Shown here: positions 26,245 through 34,072 of the stretch, in pieces | Position numbering within the stretch: position 1 is the stretch's first letter | Layout of the letters: each line of letters starts with the position of its first letter | Origin: Pedobacter psychrotolerans | Lineage (GTDB): Bacteria; Bacteroidota; Bacteroidia; Sphingobacteriales; Sphingobacteriaceae | Direction of reading: 5' to 3' | NCBI RefSeq assembly: GCF_004340665.1 | Contig: NZ_SLWO01000006.1 | Coordinates: forward strand, 62,001 to 126,000 | Length of the DNA: 64,000 nucleotides | Notes under the pieces: generated by a model | What the model was told of the DNA's origin: nothing | Databases searched by the model: none | The model's input: the letters and a program-made list of their open reading frames with translations, nothing else | Made by a program: the position numbers and the translations under genes

Positions 26245-27390
26245 TTACAACTCCTGAAGTTTGCGGTTAAGTTCCTGTACTTTGTCAGTTTCTTTTTTGC
26301 GAGAATAAATGTCAAGCAATAACTGAACAGTTTTTTTATCGTTCGGATTAATTTCATTGGCACGTTGCAAAGCAAGTTGTGCCCGGTTAATTAAAGAATT
26401 GTATTTTGATGCTTTTTCTGGATCTGCTTTTTGCAAAGTTTCATTTGCCGTATTAATATAAGCCAGACTTATCTGATACAATGCATCAAAGTAATTTTGA
26501 TCTGTAGCCAAAGCTTTGTCATAAGCCAGAATTGCAGTTGAATTATTTCCACCAGCTTGCTGCAGGTATCCATATAAGAAATAAAGCAGTTTATTTGCTT
26601 TTTCAACCTTAAGGTTGCCTTCAATTAAACTGGTTGCTTTCGCATAGTTTTCAGTATCTAAAAGCAAATTGATATACTCATTGGTCAGATTATGGTTAAA
26701 AGGATTTTTTAATAAACCATCTTCCAATGTTTTGATCGCTGTTTCATTATCATATTTAGCGCTATACAATTGAGCAAGTTTTTGAAACATAGATGCATTG
26801 CGAATCCCATTATCTTTAGCTCTGTTGAAATAATTAATCGCCTCGTCGTAATTTTGAATATTTAATGCACAGATTGCTGTATTCAAGGCTAATGTGGTAT
26901 CTGTTGGAAAACTATCGCTTACCTCTTTCAAATCATCGTAAGCTTCCTTAAAATCATTATTGAAATAAGAAGCATTGCCCCGCTCCTGCTTTTTAATCAA
27001 AATATTATGATTGGAAGCCTTGATCAGACCTGAATTATCTTCATATTTATCTAAACCTCTGGCTTGTTTAATTGCTGTATTTGCGGCTTCGTAAAATTTA
27101 TCAGCATTGGAAGCATCTGTATCAATTATAGACGCATAAGATGTCAGGTAAGATTTTAGCGACCAGGTTTCTGCCCAGTTTTTTGTCTTATTATCCTTTT
27201 CAGCAGATTCAATGGCTTTTAAACCCTCTGTAATAATGGCTAGCTGCTTTTTTTCATCTTCTTTATTTGCAATAGATGCCTGAAGCTTTCCTACCGAATT
27301 ACGAGCAATCAAAATCTGACTTTTCTGAGCGAAAGTATTTAGTGATGTCAAAACTATAAGTGCTATTAATAGCTTAAAACCATTTTGCAT
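26245..27390 (-). CDS. Secreted tetratricopeptide-repeat protein
   Basis: A 381-residue protein with a signal peptide ending NTFAQ, then mostly TPR-type helix pairs. Examples are ALNTAICALNIQNYDEAINYFNRA, KLAQLYSAKYDNETAIKTLEDGL and AILAYDKALATDQNYFDALYQISLAY. It shares its layout and the leading AQKS residues with the next gene upstream, a paralogue. TPR proteins serve as scaffolds. ATG 27390 is chosen because a TTG at 27444 lies in the terminator of the upstream gene. No partner is evident. Confidence 0.85.
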   Translation of the reverse strand: MQNGFKLLIALIVLTSLNTFAQKSQILIARNSVGKLQASIANKEDEKKQLAIITEGLKAIESAEKDNKTKNWAETWSLKSYLTSYASIIDTDASNADKFYEAANTAIKQARGLDKYEDNSGLIKASNHNILIKKQERGNASYFNNDFKEAYDDLKEVSDSFPTDTTLALNTAICALNIQNYDEAINYFNRAKDNGIRNASMFQKLAQLYSAKYDNETAIKTLEDGLLKNPFNHNLTNEYINLLLDTENYAKATSLIEGNLKVEKANKLLYFLYGYLQQAGGNNSTAILAYDKALATDQNYFDALYQISLAYINTANETLQKADPEKASKYNSLINRAQLALQRANEINPNDKKTVQLLLDIYSRKKETDKVQELNRKLQEL

Positions 27391-27445
27391 AGTAGATCTA
27401 GATATAATGGGTATAAAAAATGCTGATCCTGTAAAAATAAACAAA

Positions 27446-27480
27446 AAAAAAGAGTCCTGATCAAATCAGGACTCTTTTTT
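27446..27480. terminator. Strong bidirectional terminator hairpin
   Basis: Arms aaaaaagagtcctga and tcaggactctttttt, five-base loop, with A runs and T runs on both sides. It lies between the two TPR genes and ends the gyrA-TPR transcript on the minus strand. Confidence 0.9.
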
Positions 27481-27496
27481 AAATTTTAGCTTTTAA

Positions 27497-28582
27497 CTAT
27501 TGTTTTGGCAAGGCATCTAATTTAGCCTTCACATCATTATAGTTTTTAGTATCGTTTCTAAACGCATAAATGGTTTTTAACGTTTCTAAAGCACCAGCAT
27601 TTTTTGGATCAATTTCTATAGCTTTTTTGTAAAATGGCAATGATTTATCCAATAAGCCATTCATTCTTACTGTTACCTCATTAAATTCTTTTACTTTTTT
27701 TGGATCGATTTTATTACGATCTGCCTGAAGTTTTAAAGCCTGAGAAAAATAAATATTTCCCAGTAATACCTGATAACTTGGGTTAGTAGGTTCTTTTGTA
27801 GCCAATGTATTTAACATTTTCTCAGATTTTGCTACATCACCTCTATCAATATAGATTTGAGTTTCTGTTTTAATCAAATCCGCATTGTCCGGATATTTAG
27901 CAACAGCTTCAGCGATAAGCGCTAAGGCAGCTGTAGTATCCTTTTGTTTTCTTAAAGTTACATCAACCAATTCGTTATATAAATCTTTAGATTGCGGAGA
28001 ATTTAAAGAAATTACCTTTTTAAATTGCTGAATCATCCCTGGATAATCCTCTACATTTCTGGCAGCAATACCCGCATTCAGATACATTGCAGTATCAGTT
28101 GGATTCATTACTGTGGCCTGTACAAATTTGGTATAAGCAGTTTTGTAGTCTTTTTTATTGTAAGCCAAAACACCTGCGTTTCTAACCGCATTGGAAATAT
28201 TGGTTTCAGCCAATGTGATGTTTTCTTTTTCAGCGCCTTTGGTATCTAGTTTTTTAGCTTCTACCAATGCATCCTGAGCAACTTTTAAATTTGCATCAGC
28301 GTTAGCCACATTCACTGTATCCATGATAGCTGCTGAAGAGGCAAATAACGCACGATATGACCATGCTTCAGGCATTACTTTAGATTTCTCATCAGCAATG
28401 GCTTTATCTGTATGGGCCAAACCAGCTTTAATAGATTCTAGTTTTTTATCCAAAGGTGTTGCACCTTGTGTTGTTAACTGAAAAATTCCCCATGCTTTTT
28501 TAGCTTCATTAACCTCACTTTTCTGAGCAAATGTAGCGCTAAACGCTCCTGCTAAAATTATACCTAGAAATACTCTTTTCAT
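27497..28582 (-). CDS. Secreted tetratricopeptide-repeat protein, gyrA-linked
   Basis: A 361-residue protein with signal peptide MKRVFLGIILAGAFSATFAQ. Residues 120-360 contain TPR units (LAYNKKDYKTAYTKFVQATVMNP, MYLNAGIAARNVEDYPGMIQQFKKVI, SYQVLLGNIYFSQALKL, SLPFYKKAIEIDPKNAGALETLK). It follows gyrA by 32 bases without a terminator, so it is likely co-transcribed. It is a paralogue of the adjacent downstream TPR protein. Its cell role is unknown. Confidence 0.88.
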   Translation of the reverse strand: MKRVFLGIILAGAFSATFAQKSEVNEAKKAWGIFQLTTQGATPLDKKLESIKAGLAHTDKAIADEKSKVMPEAWSYRALFASSAAIMDTVNVANADANLKVAQDALVEAKKLDTKGAEKENITLAETNISNAVRNAGVLAYNKKDYKTAYTKFVQATVMNPTDTAMYLNAGIAARNVEDYPGMIQQFKKVISLNSPQSKDLYNELVDVTLRKQKDTTAALALIAEAVAKYPDNADLIKTETQIYIDRGDVAKSEKMLNTLATKEPTNPSYQVLLGNIYFSQALKLQADRNKIDPKKVKEFNEVTVRMNGLLDKSLPFYKKAIEIDPKNAGALETLKTIYAFRNDTKNYNDVKAKLDALPKQ

Positions 28583-28614
28583 AATTTTTATTCTAATTTT
28601 TATTTTAGTTTAAC

Positions 28615-31209
28615 TTATTCTTCCGTTTCGTTATCAGCATCACCTTCTTCTTCCTCTTCTTCAGTTTCCTCAGCTTCAGTAGTTGGATCAGCTTCTAGTT
28701 CTTCACCATCAACCACCAATACACCATCTAAATCAACTGCTTCTTCTTCATCCTCTTCGTGATCAATCTTCGTAACCGATGCAATCTCATCATCACCCTT
28801 CAGCGAGATTAAACGCACACCTTGCGTAGCACGTCCCATTACTCTTAATGCTGAAACAGGAATTCTGATTACAATACCTGAACGGTTAATGATCATCAGA
28901 TCTTCGCTATCTGTAACGTCTTTAATGGATACTAATTGTCCGGTTTTCTCAGTTACATTGATTGTTTTTACACCTTTACCACCACGATTGGTTACGCGGT
29001 AATCTTCAATGTCAGTCCGTTTTCCGTATCCTTTTTCTGATACTACTAACACCGTAACCTCCGGATTGTTTACAGCAATCATGCCAACAACCTCATCTTT
29101 ATCATGCGCAAGTCTCACGCCACGAACTCCGGTAGCTGTTCTACCCATCGGGCGAACGGTACTTTCATTAAAGCGAATGGCCCTTCCAGAACGTAATGCC
29201 ATTACAATTTCGCTCTGACCGTTAGTTAAACAAGCTTCTAATAATACATCTCCGTCGTTGATATTGATGGCGTTAATACCATTTACACGCGGACGTGAAT
29301 AAGACTCCAGAGAGGTTTTCTTAATGGTACCTTTTTTAGTACACATAATAATGAAATTGTTCTCTAAGTATTCCTGATCTTTCAGGTTCTTCACTTTGAT
29401 GTAAGCCTTAATTTTCTCGTCTTTCGGAATATTGATAATGTTTTGTATCGCCCTTCCTTTACTGGTTCTGGAACCTTCCGGAATTTCGTAAACCCGCAAC
29501 CAGAAACATCTTCCGGCTTCGGTAAAGAATAACATATAATTGTGGTTAGTAGCCACCAACATGTGTTCAATGAAATCTTCGTTTCGTGAAGTACTTCCTT
29601 TAGATCCTTTTCCACCTCTACCTTGTGCCCTGAACTCAGTTGCTGGCGTACGTTTTACGTAACCTTCATGGGAAATGGTGATCACTACTTCTTCATCATC
29701 GATGAAATCTTCCATGCTCATGTCTTCAGCTGAATGAACAATAGTTGTTCTACGCTCATCGCCGAATTTTTGCTGAATTTCTGCTAACTCGTCTTTGATA
29801 ATCTGCATCCGCAAACCTTCATCAGCAAGAATAGCTTTTAAGCTTTCAATGGTTTTCATCAATTCTGCATACTCTTCTTTAATTTTATCACGCTCTAGTC
29901 CTGTTAAACGACGAAGTGTCATATCCAGAATGGCACGTGCCTGAAGATCACTTAAACCAAATGTCTCCATCAAGCCCATGCGAGCCTCTTCTGGAGTTTC
30001 TGATGCACGAATTAATTTAATTACCTCGTCTAAATGATCTAAAGCAATTAAATAACCTTCTAAAATGTGCGCACGTTTTTCAGCTTCAGCCAATTCATAT
30101 TTGGTACGGCGAACAATAACATCATGTCTGTGGTCTACAAAATGTACAATTAAATCTTTCAGATTTAACATTTGTGGACGACCCTTCACCAATGCAATAT
30201 TATTTACACTGAATGATGTTTGTAAAGCAGTATACTTATATAGGTTGTTTAAAACAATGGATGCATTTGCATCACGCTTAATTTCGTAAACGATGCGGAT
30301 ACCATCTTTGTTCGATTCATCTTTAATGTTCGAAATACCTTCCAGTTTTTTCTCGCCTACCAATTCAGCAGTACGCTCAATCATCATGGCTTTATTAACC
30401 TGATAAGGAATTTCTGTAACGATGATTACTTCGCGGTCTTTAATGCTTTCGATTTCAGCCTTGGCACGCATCACGATACGTCCACGCCCTGTTTCGAAAG
30501 CTTCTTTTACACCTGTATAGCCATAAATAATACCACCGGTAGGGAAATCAGGAGCTTTTACAAACTTCATTAATTCCTCAATCGTGATGTCTCTGTTGTC
30601 GATATAATTTACTACACCATCAATTACTTCAGTTAAATTATGTGGCGCCATGTTCGTGGCCATACCCACTGCAATACCTGAAGATCCGTTTACCAATAAG
30701 TTAGGGATTTTTGCAGGTAAAACTGTTGGTTCCTGTAAGGTATCATCAAAGTTTAACTGAAAATCTACCGTATCCTTATTAATATCGGCCAGCATTTCTT
30801 CTGCGATTTTAGAGAAACGAGCCTCTGTATAACGCATCGCAGCTGGTGAGTCACCATCGATGTGACCAAAGTTTCCTTGTCCATCTACCATTGGATAACG
30901 CAAACTCCAATCCTGAGCCATACGAACCATGGTGAAATATACAGATGCATCACCATGTGGGTGATATTTACCTAAAACTTCACCAACAATACGGGCAGAT
31001 TTTTTATGTGGTTTATTACTGGTAACGCCCAGATCAAGCATGCCGTATAAAACACGGCGGTGAACCGGTTTCAAGCCATCACGTACATCAGGCAAAGCCC
31101 TTGATACGATTACCGACATTGAATAGTCAATGTAGGCCGATTTCATCTGCTCCTCTATATTAATCTGGATGATTTTGTCGTTTTGTTGATTTTCTAAATC
31201 TTCTGCCAT
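28615..31209 (-). CDS. gyrA: DNA gyrase subunit A
   Basis: Breakage-reunion subunit of type IIA topoisomerase, working with GyrB to add negative supercoils. The 864-residue protein has ALPDVRDGLKPVHRRVLYGM (38-57), the QRDR GKYHPHGDASVYF (80-92), and the catalytic Tyr127 in AAMRYTEARF. A GyrA-box-like QGRGGKGS lies around residue 530, which separates gyrase from topoisomerase IV. The last 50 residues are almost wholly acidic (Glu/Asp). At the position of E. coli Ser83 there is Ala88, and Phe92 replaces Asp87. Start ATG 31209. A TPR gene follows. Confidence 0.98.
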   Translation of the reverse strand: MAEDLENQQNDKIIQINIEEQMKSAYIDYSMSVIVSRALPDVRDGLKPVHRRVLYGMLDLGVTSNKPHKKSARIVGEVLGKYHPHGDASVYFTMVRMAQDWSLRYPMVDGQGNFGHIDGDSPAAMRYTEARFSKIAEEMLADINKDTVDFQLNFDDTLQEPTVLPAKIPNLLVNGSSGIAVGMATNMAPHNLTEVIDGVVNYIDNRDITIEELMKFVKAPDFPTGGIIYGYTGVKEAFETGRGRIVMRAKAEIESIKDREVIIVTEIPYQVNKAMMIERTAELVGEKKLEGISNIKDESNKDGIRIVYEIKRDANASIVLNNLYKYTALQTSFSVNNIALVKGRPQMLNLKDLIVHFVDHRHDVIVRRTKYELAEAEKRAHILEGYLIALDHLDEVIKLIRASETPEEARMGLMETFGLSDLQARAILDMTLRRLTGLERDKIKEEYAELMKTIESLKAILADEGLRMQIIKDELAEIQQKFGDERRTTIVHSAEDMSMEDFIDDEEVVITISHEGYVKRTPATEFRAQGRGGKGSKGSTSRNEDFIEHMLVATNHNYMLFFTEAGRCFWLRVYEIPEGSRTSKGRAIQNIINIPKDEKIKAYIKVKNLKDQEYLENNFIIMCTKKGTIKKTSLESYSRPRVNGINAININDGDVLLEACLTNGQSEIVMALRSGRAIRFNESTVRPMGRTATGVRGVRLAHDKDEVVGMIAVNNPEVTVLVVSEKGYGKRTDIEDYRVTNRGGKGVKTINVTEKTGQLVSIKDVTDSEDLMIINRSGIVIRIPVSALRVMGRATQGVRLISLKGDDEIASVTKIDHEEDEEEAVDLDGVLVVDGEELEADPTTEAEETEEEEEEGDADNETEE

Positions 31210-31275
31210 AAGTTATTATTCTCGTTATCAAAAACGATGTTTCAAAAAGCTATTGTTATAACCTTGCGAATTTAG

Positions 31276-31283
31276 CAAAAATA
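31276..31283 (-). promoter_or_regulatory. -7 promoter element of gyrA
   Basis: TATTTTTG on the minus strand matches TAnnTTTG, about 67 bases before the gyrA start codon. The -33 element is not clear. Confidence 0.5.
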
Positions 31284-31487
31284 TGCCGAAATAAGGCATT
31301 GTGGAAAAGTTTTGGCCGTAGTTAAAGGTTTTTAGATGAAAGATTTTTTTGGTGTTCTTACAGTCGTATTTAAATAAGTTTTTTATAATATCGATTCCTC
31401 GTATCTTAATAACCTTAATTTGATTAATGATCTAACTACAATGCTTTGAATAGGTATTTATATTTCAACCACCTGGCCGTTTGATCA

Positions 31488-31540
31488 CCCTCCGATGCAT
31501 CGGAGGGAATGGCGATCGTAATTCCCCTCTTTCAGAGGGG
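31488..31540. repeat. Pair of intergenic palindromes
   Basis: A perfect 20-bp palindrome (left half ccctccgatg) at 31488-31507 is followed by cccctctttcagagggg at 31524-31540, an inverted repeat with five-base arms. They lie in the 516-base gap between gyrA and the TetA-like gene, which otherwise holds no gene. The pair looks like a dispersed intergenic element. Confidence 0.75.
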
Positions 31541-31725
31541 TGGTCGCAGACCGGGGTGTTAAAATCAATCCGTAATTATCAAATTCAGGTATGCTCATCC
31601 AATCAACATTTAATAACTAATGCCACCAATCTTTAAAAATCAAACCAGCACCTTATTATTGAATTAAAACAATAACCCTTAAAAGATTAACTCCAAAATT
31701 CTATTTTTGTATATAATCTAAACCT

Positions 31726-32937
31726 ATGGCTCAGCAGAAACAATCGGCGATGATCTTTATTATGTTTACGCTTTTGATTGATTGTACTGGTTTCGGAATC
31801 ATCATTCCGGTTTTACCAAATCTTATAAAAGAATTTACCGGTGGAAGCACTAGCGTAGCTGCAGATTATGGAGGCTACCTTATGGTTGCGTTTGCTTTGC
31901 CGCAATTCATTTTTTCTCCCATCCTGGGTGGTTTAAGTGATCAGTATGGCAGGCGACCAATCTTGCTTTTTTCTTTGTTTGGCCTTGGCATGGATTATCT
32001 GCTTCTCTCCTTTGCGCCATCCATATTCTGGTTTTTTATAGGAAGAATTATTGCCGGGATTACCGGTGCAAGCTTTACTACTGGTATGGCATACATTGCA
32101 GACATCTCAACACCGGAGAAAAAAGCTCAAAACTTCGGATTAGTGGGTGCTGCATTTGGATTAGGTTTTATTTTAGGTTCAGTTGGTGGAGGCTTGCTCA
32201 GCAGCTTTGGGTTAAGAGTACCTTTTATGGTTGCAGCGGGCCTGTCATTACTCAACTGGTTGTATGGTTATTTTATTCTGCCAGAGTCGCTGGCAAAAGA
32301 GAAACGTAGAAAATTCTCATGGAAACGTGCCAATCCGGTTGGTTCGTTTATCAATGCATCAAAATACCCGGCGATTTTAGGTTTGCTGGCCACTTTATTA
32401 TTACTTTATATTGCCAGTCATTCCGTTCAATCCAATTGGTCATATTATGTGATTGAAAAGTTCCAATGGACACCAAAGATGATTGGCTATTCGCTGGCCG
32501 TGGTGGGGATTATGGTTGCGCTAGTTCAAGGTGGATTGATCCGGATTGTTATTCCCAAAATTGGAAATAGAAAGGCAATTTATATTGGATTAATACTATA
32601 TGTGATCGGTTTTTTATGTTTTGCCTTTGCTAAAAACGGAACAATGATGATGTTGTTCATCATACCTTATTGTTTGGCGGGTATTGGCGGACCAGCGATG
32701 CAAAGTATTATTTCCAACCAGGTGCCAGAAAATGCACAAGGAGAAATTCAAGGAATTACCACCAGTTTGCAAAGCCTTGCCGCTATTATCGGGCCATGGC
32801 TGGTTAGCCATATTTTTGTTTACTTTATTGAAGATGGAACACCTTTATATTTTCCTGGTGCTCCTTTTATTTTAAGTGCATTTTTAACACTGATTGGATT
32901 GTTTATTGCAATCCGTGCTTTGAGGAAGTATCATTAA
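31726..32937 (+). CDS. TetA-like MFS exporter
   Basis: A 403-residue carrier with 12 predicted helices. Its N-terminus (LLIDCTGFGIIIPVLPNLI), GGLSDQYGRRPILLFSLFG (motif A loop), GRIIAGITGASFTTGMAYIADIS and FGLVGAAFGLGFILGSVGGG (motif C) match the TCR/Tet family of proton-drug antiporters. Chromosomal members in environmental Bacteroidota are common and seldom proven to expel tetracycline. A -7 element TATTTTTG lies 17 bases before the start. Its stop overlaps the convergent gene by 4 bases. Confidence 0.9.
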   Translation: MAQQKQSAMIFIMFTLLIDCTGFGIIIPVLPNLIKEFTGGSTSVAADYGGYLMVAFALPQFIFSPILGGLSDQYGRRPILLFSLFGLGMDYLLLSFAPSIFWFFIGRIIAGITGASFTTGMAYIADISTPEKKAQNFGLVGAAFGLGFILGSVGGGLLSSFGLRVPFMVAAGLSLLNWLYGYFILPESLAKEKRRKFSWKRANPVGSFINASKYPAILGLLATLLLLYIASHSVQSNWSYYVIEKFQWTPKMIGYSLAVVGIMVALVQGGLIRIVIPKIGNRKAIYIGLILYVIGFLCFAFAKNGTMMMLFIIPYCLAGIGGPAMQSIISNQVPENAQGEIQGITTSLQSLAAIIGPWLVSHIFVYFIEDGTPLYFPGAPFILSAFLTLIGLFIAIRALRKYH

Positions 32938-33704
32938 TTAACGCGAAGGATTTTGAATTCATTATAAGCCATCACCACATTATAAACAAGCAATATGCTT
33001 CCCGAAGTCAGAATACGTTTATGCTGATCAATCTTCAAAACTAGTGTGAAGACGAAAATAGTTATAAGCAAACCAAGAGATATCAGGAAGACCAATTTGA
33101 AAGACTTGTAAAGCATAGATAGCCTAAACAATGTTTTTTGCTTAAACAATACCGGATTTTGAATTAACTGTATGATATTACTGAGTACAAAAAAGAAAAT
33201 CAGCACAACTGCTATTCCTGATAAAACGCCCTGATTCAAATTTGGGATAACCAGATAACCTTCATATATGCAATAGCCTATAATAGCAATACAGGCTAAA
33301 CCCTTTAATAACTGCCAGTTTCTATTTTTTAATAGCCAATTGAGCCAGTTAAAATCCTGATCCTGAGCCTTATCGGTAATTTTTTTTCTCATTTCGGTGG
33401 AAAAAGATACAAACGGATTGATAAGCGCAATGATATAAATGAGTATGGTACTTACAAATTGAAAAATCCCATCTGAAATCAGTAAGCCTATACGTGCCTC
33501 GCTCATAATTCCAGACCTAAAACACGAGAACAAAATCAGTACAATAATAGTGAGGTGAAAAATTATCGGAAAGTAATTGATGAGTTTGGTTTCGCCGAGG
33601 TTTGGATTTTCTACCACCGTGGGTTGAATAATATCTTTATCCAGATGTTTGTTCATTATTTTAATAGCAATAAAAATAAAAAATAACGAAAATCCGAGGC
33701 CCAT
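32934..33704 (-). CDS. Membrane protein of unknown function
   Basis: A 256-residue protein with about six hydrophobic stretches (near 3-16, 45-62, 75-100, 133-152, 160-180 and 200-225). Polar loops lie between, including a Lys/Gln-rich one near residue 110. I recognise no family and no signature residue. Its 3' end overlaps the TetA-like gene. It is monocistronic; direct repeats lie upstream. Confidence 0.7.
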   Translation of the reverse strand: MGLGFSLFFIFIAIKIMNKHLDKDIIQPTVVENPNLGETKLINYFPIIFHLTIIVLILFSCFRSGIMSEARIGLLISDGIFQFVSTILIYIIALINPFVSFSTEMRKKITDKAQDQDFNWLNWLLKNRNWQLLKGLACIAIIGYCIYEGYLVIPNLNQGVLSGIAVVLIFFFVLSNIIQLIQNPVLFKQKTLFRLSMLYKSFKLVFLISLGLLITIFVFTLVLKIDQHKRILTSGSILLVYNVVMAYNEFKILRVN

Positions 33705-33907
33705 TTAAACTTGTTTAATAGTGAGTATTAATTATGCAATGTAATTATTTTCTGCTGATCTTATCTTTTTGAGCAAAACGTCCCTAAATATACAAGCGTT
33801 AAAAGTTTATTAGCCTGATGTAGTCAGCACGATAGTAAGCTATAAATAAGAAATCCTCATATAAACCAATTGCATGAAGATTTAAGATTTTAGAGTAAAA
33901 TATTATC

Positions 33908-33970
33908 TATAATTAACTGCAGATTTTAAATCCGCAACTAGAAAAGTCAGGATTGGAGATCCCGGCTAAC
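33908..33970. repeat. 63-bp direct repeat, copy 1
   Basis: Starts tataattaactgcagattt and ends gagatcccggctaac. It differs from copy 2 (34001-34063) at few positions. Contains two palindromes: gattttaaatc with flanks, and the ggattggagatcc type hairpin. Confidence 0.9.
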
Positions 33971-34000
33971 TAACCGTTGGGTGAGATTTGTAATCTCGCC

Positions 34001-34063
34001 TATAATTAACTGCGGATTTTAAATCCGCAACTAGAAAAGCCGGGATTAGAGATCCCGGCTAAC
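34001..34063. repeat. 63-bp direct repeat, copy 2
   Basis: Starts tataattaactgcggattt. It holds the perfect palindromic segments gcggattttaaatccgc and gccgggattagagatcccggc. The 30-base spacer to copy 1 carries another hairpin, gagatttgtaatctc. It ends 9 bases before the alaS stop codon. Confidence 0.9.
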
Positions 34064-34072
34064 GATAATTTA

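Noticed and set aside
31726..32937. Acquired tetracycline-resistance gene
   Set aside because: No transposase, resolvase, TetR-type regulator or base-composition shift is visible, so it looks chromosomal.
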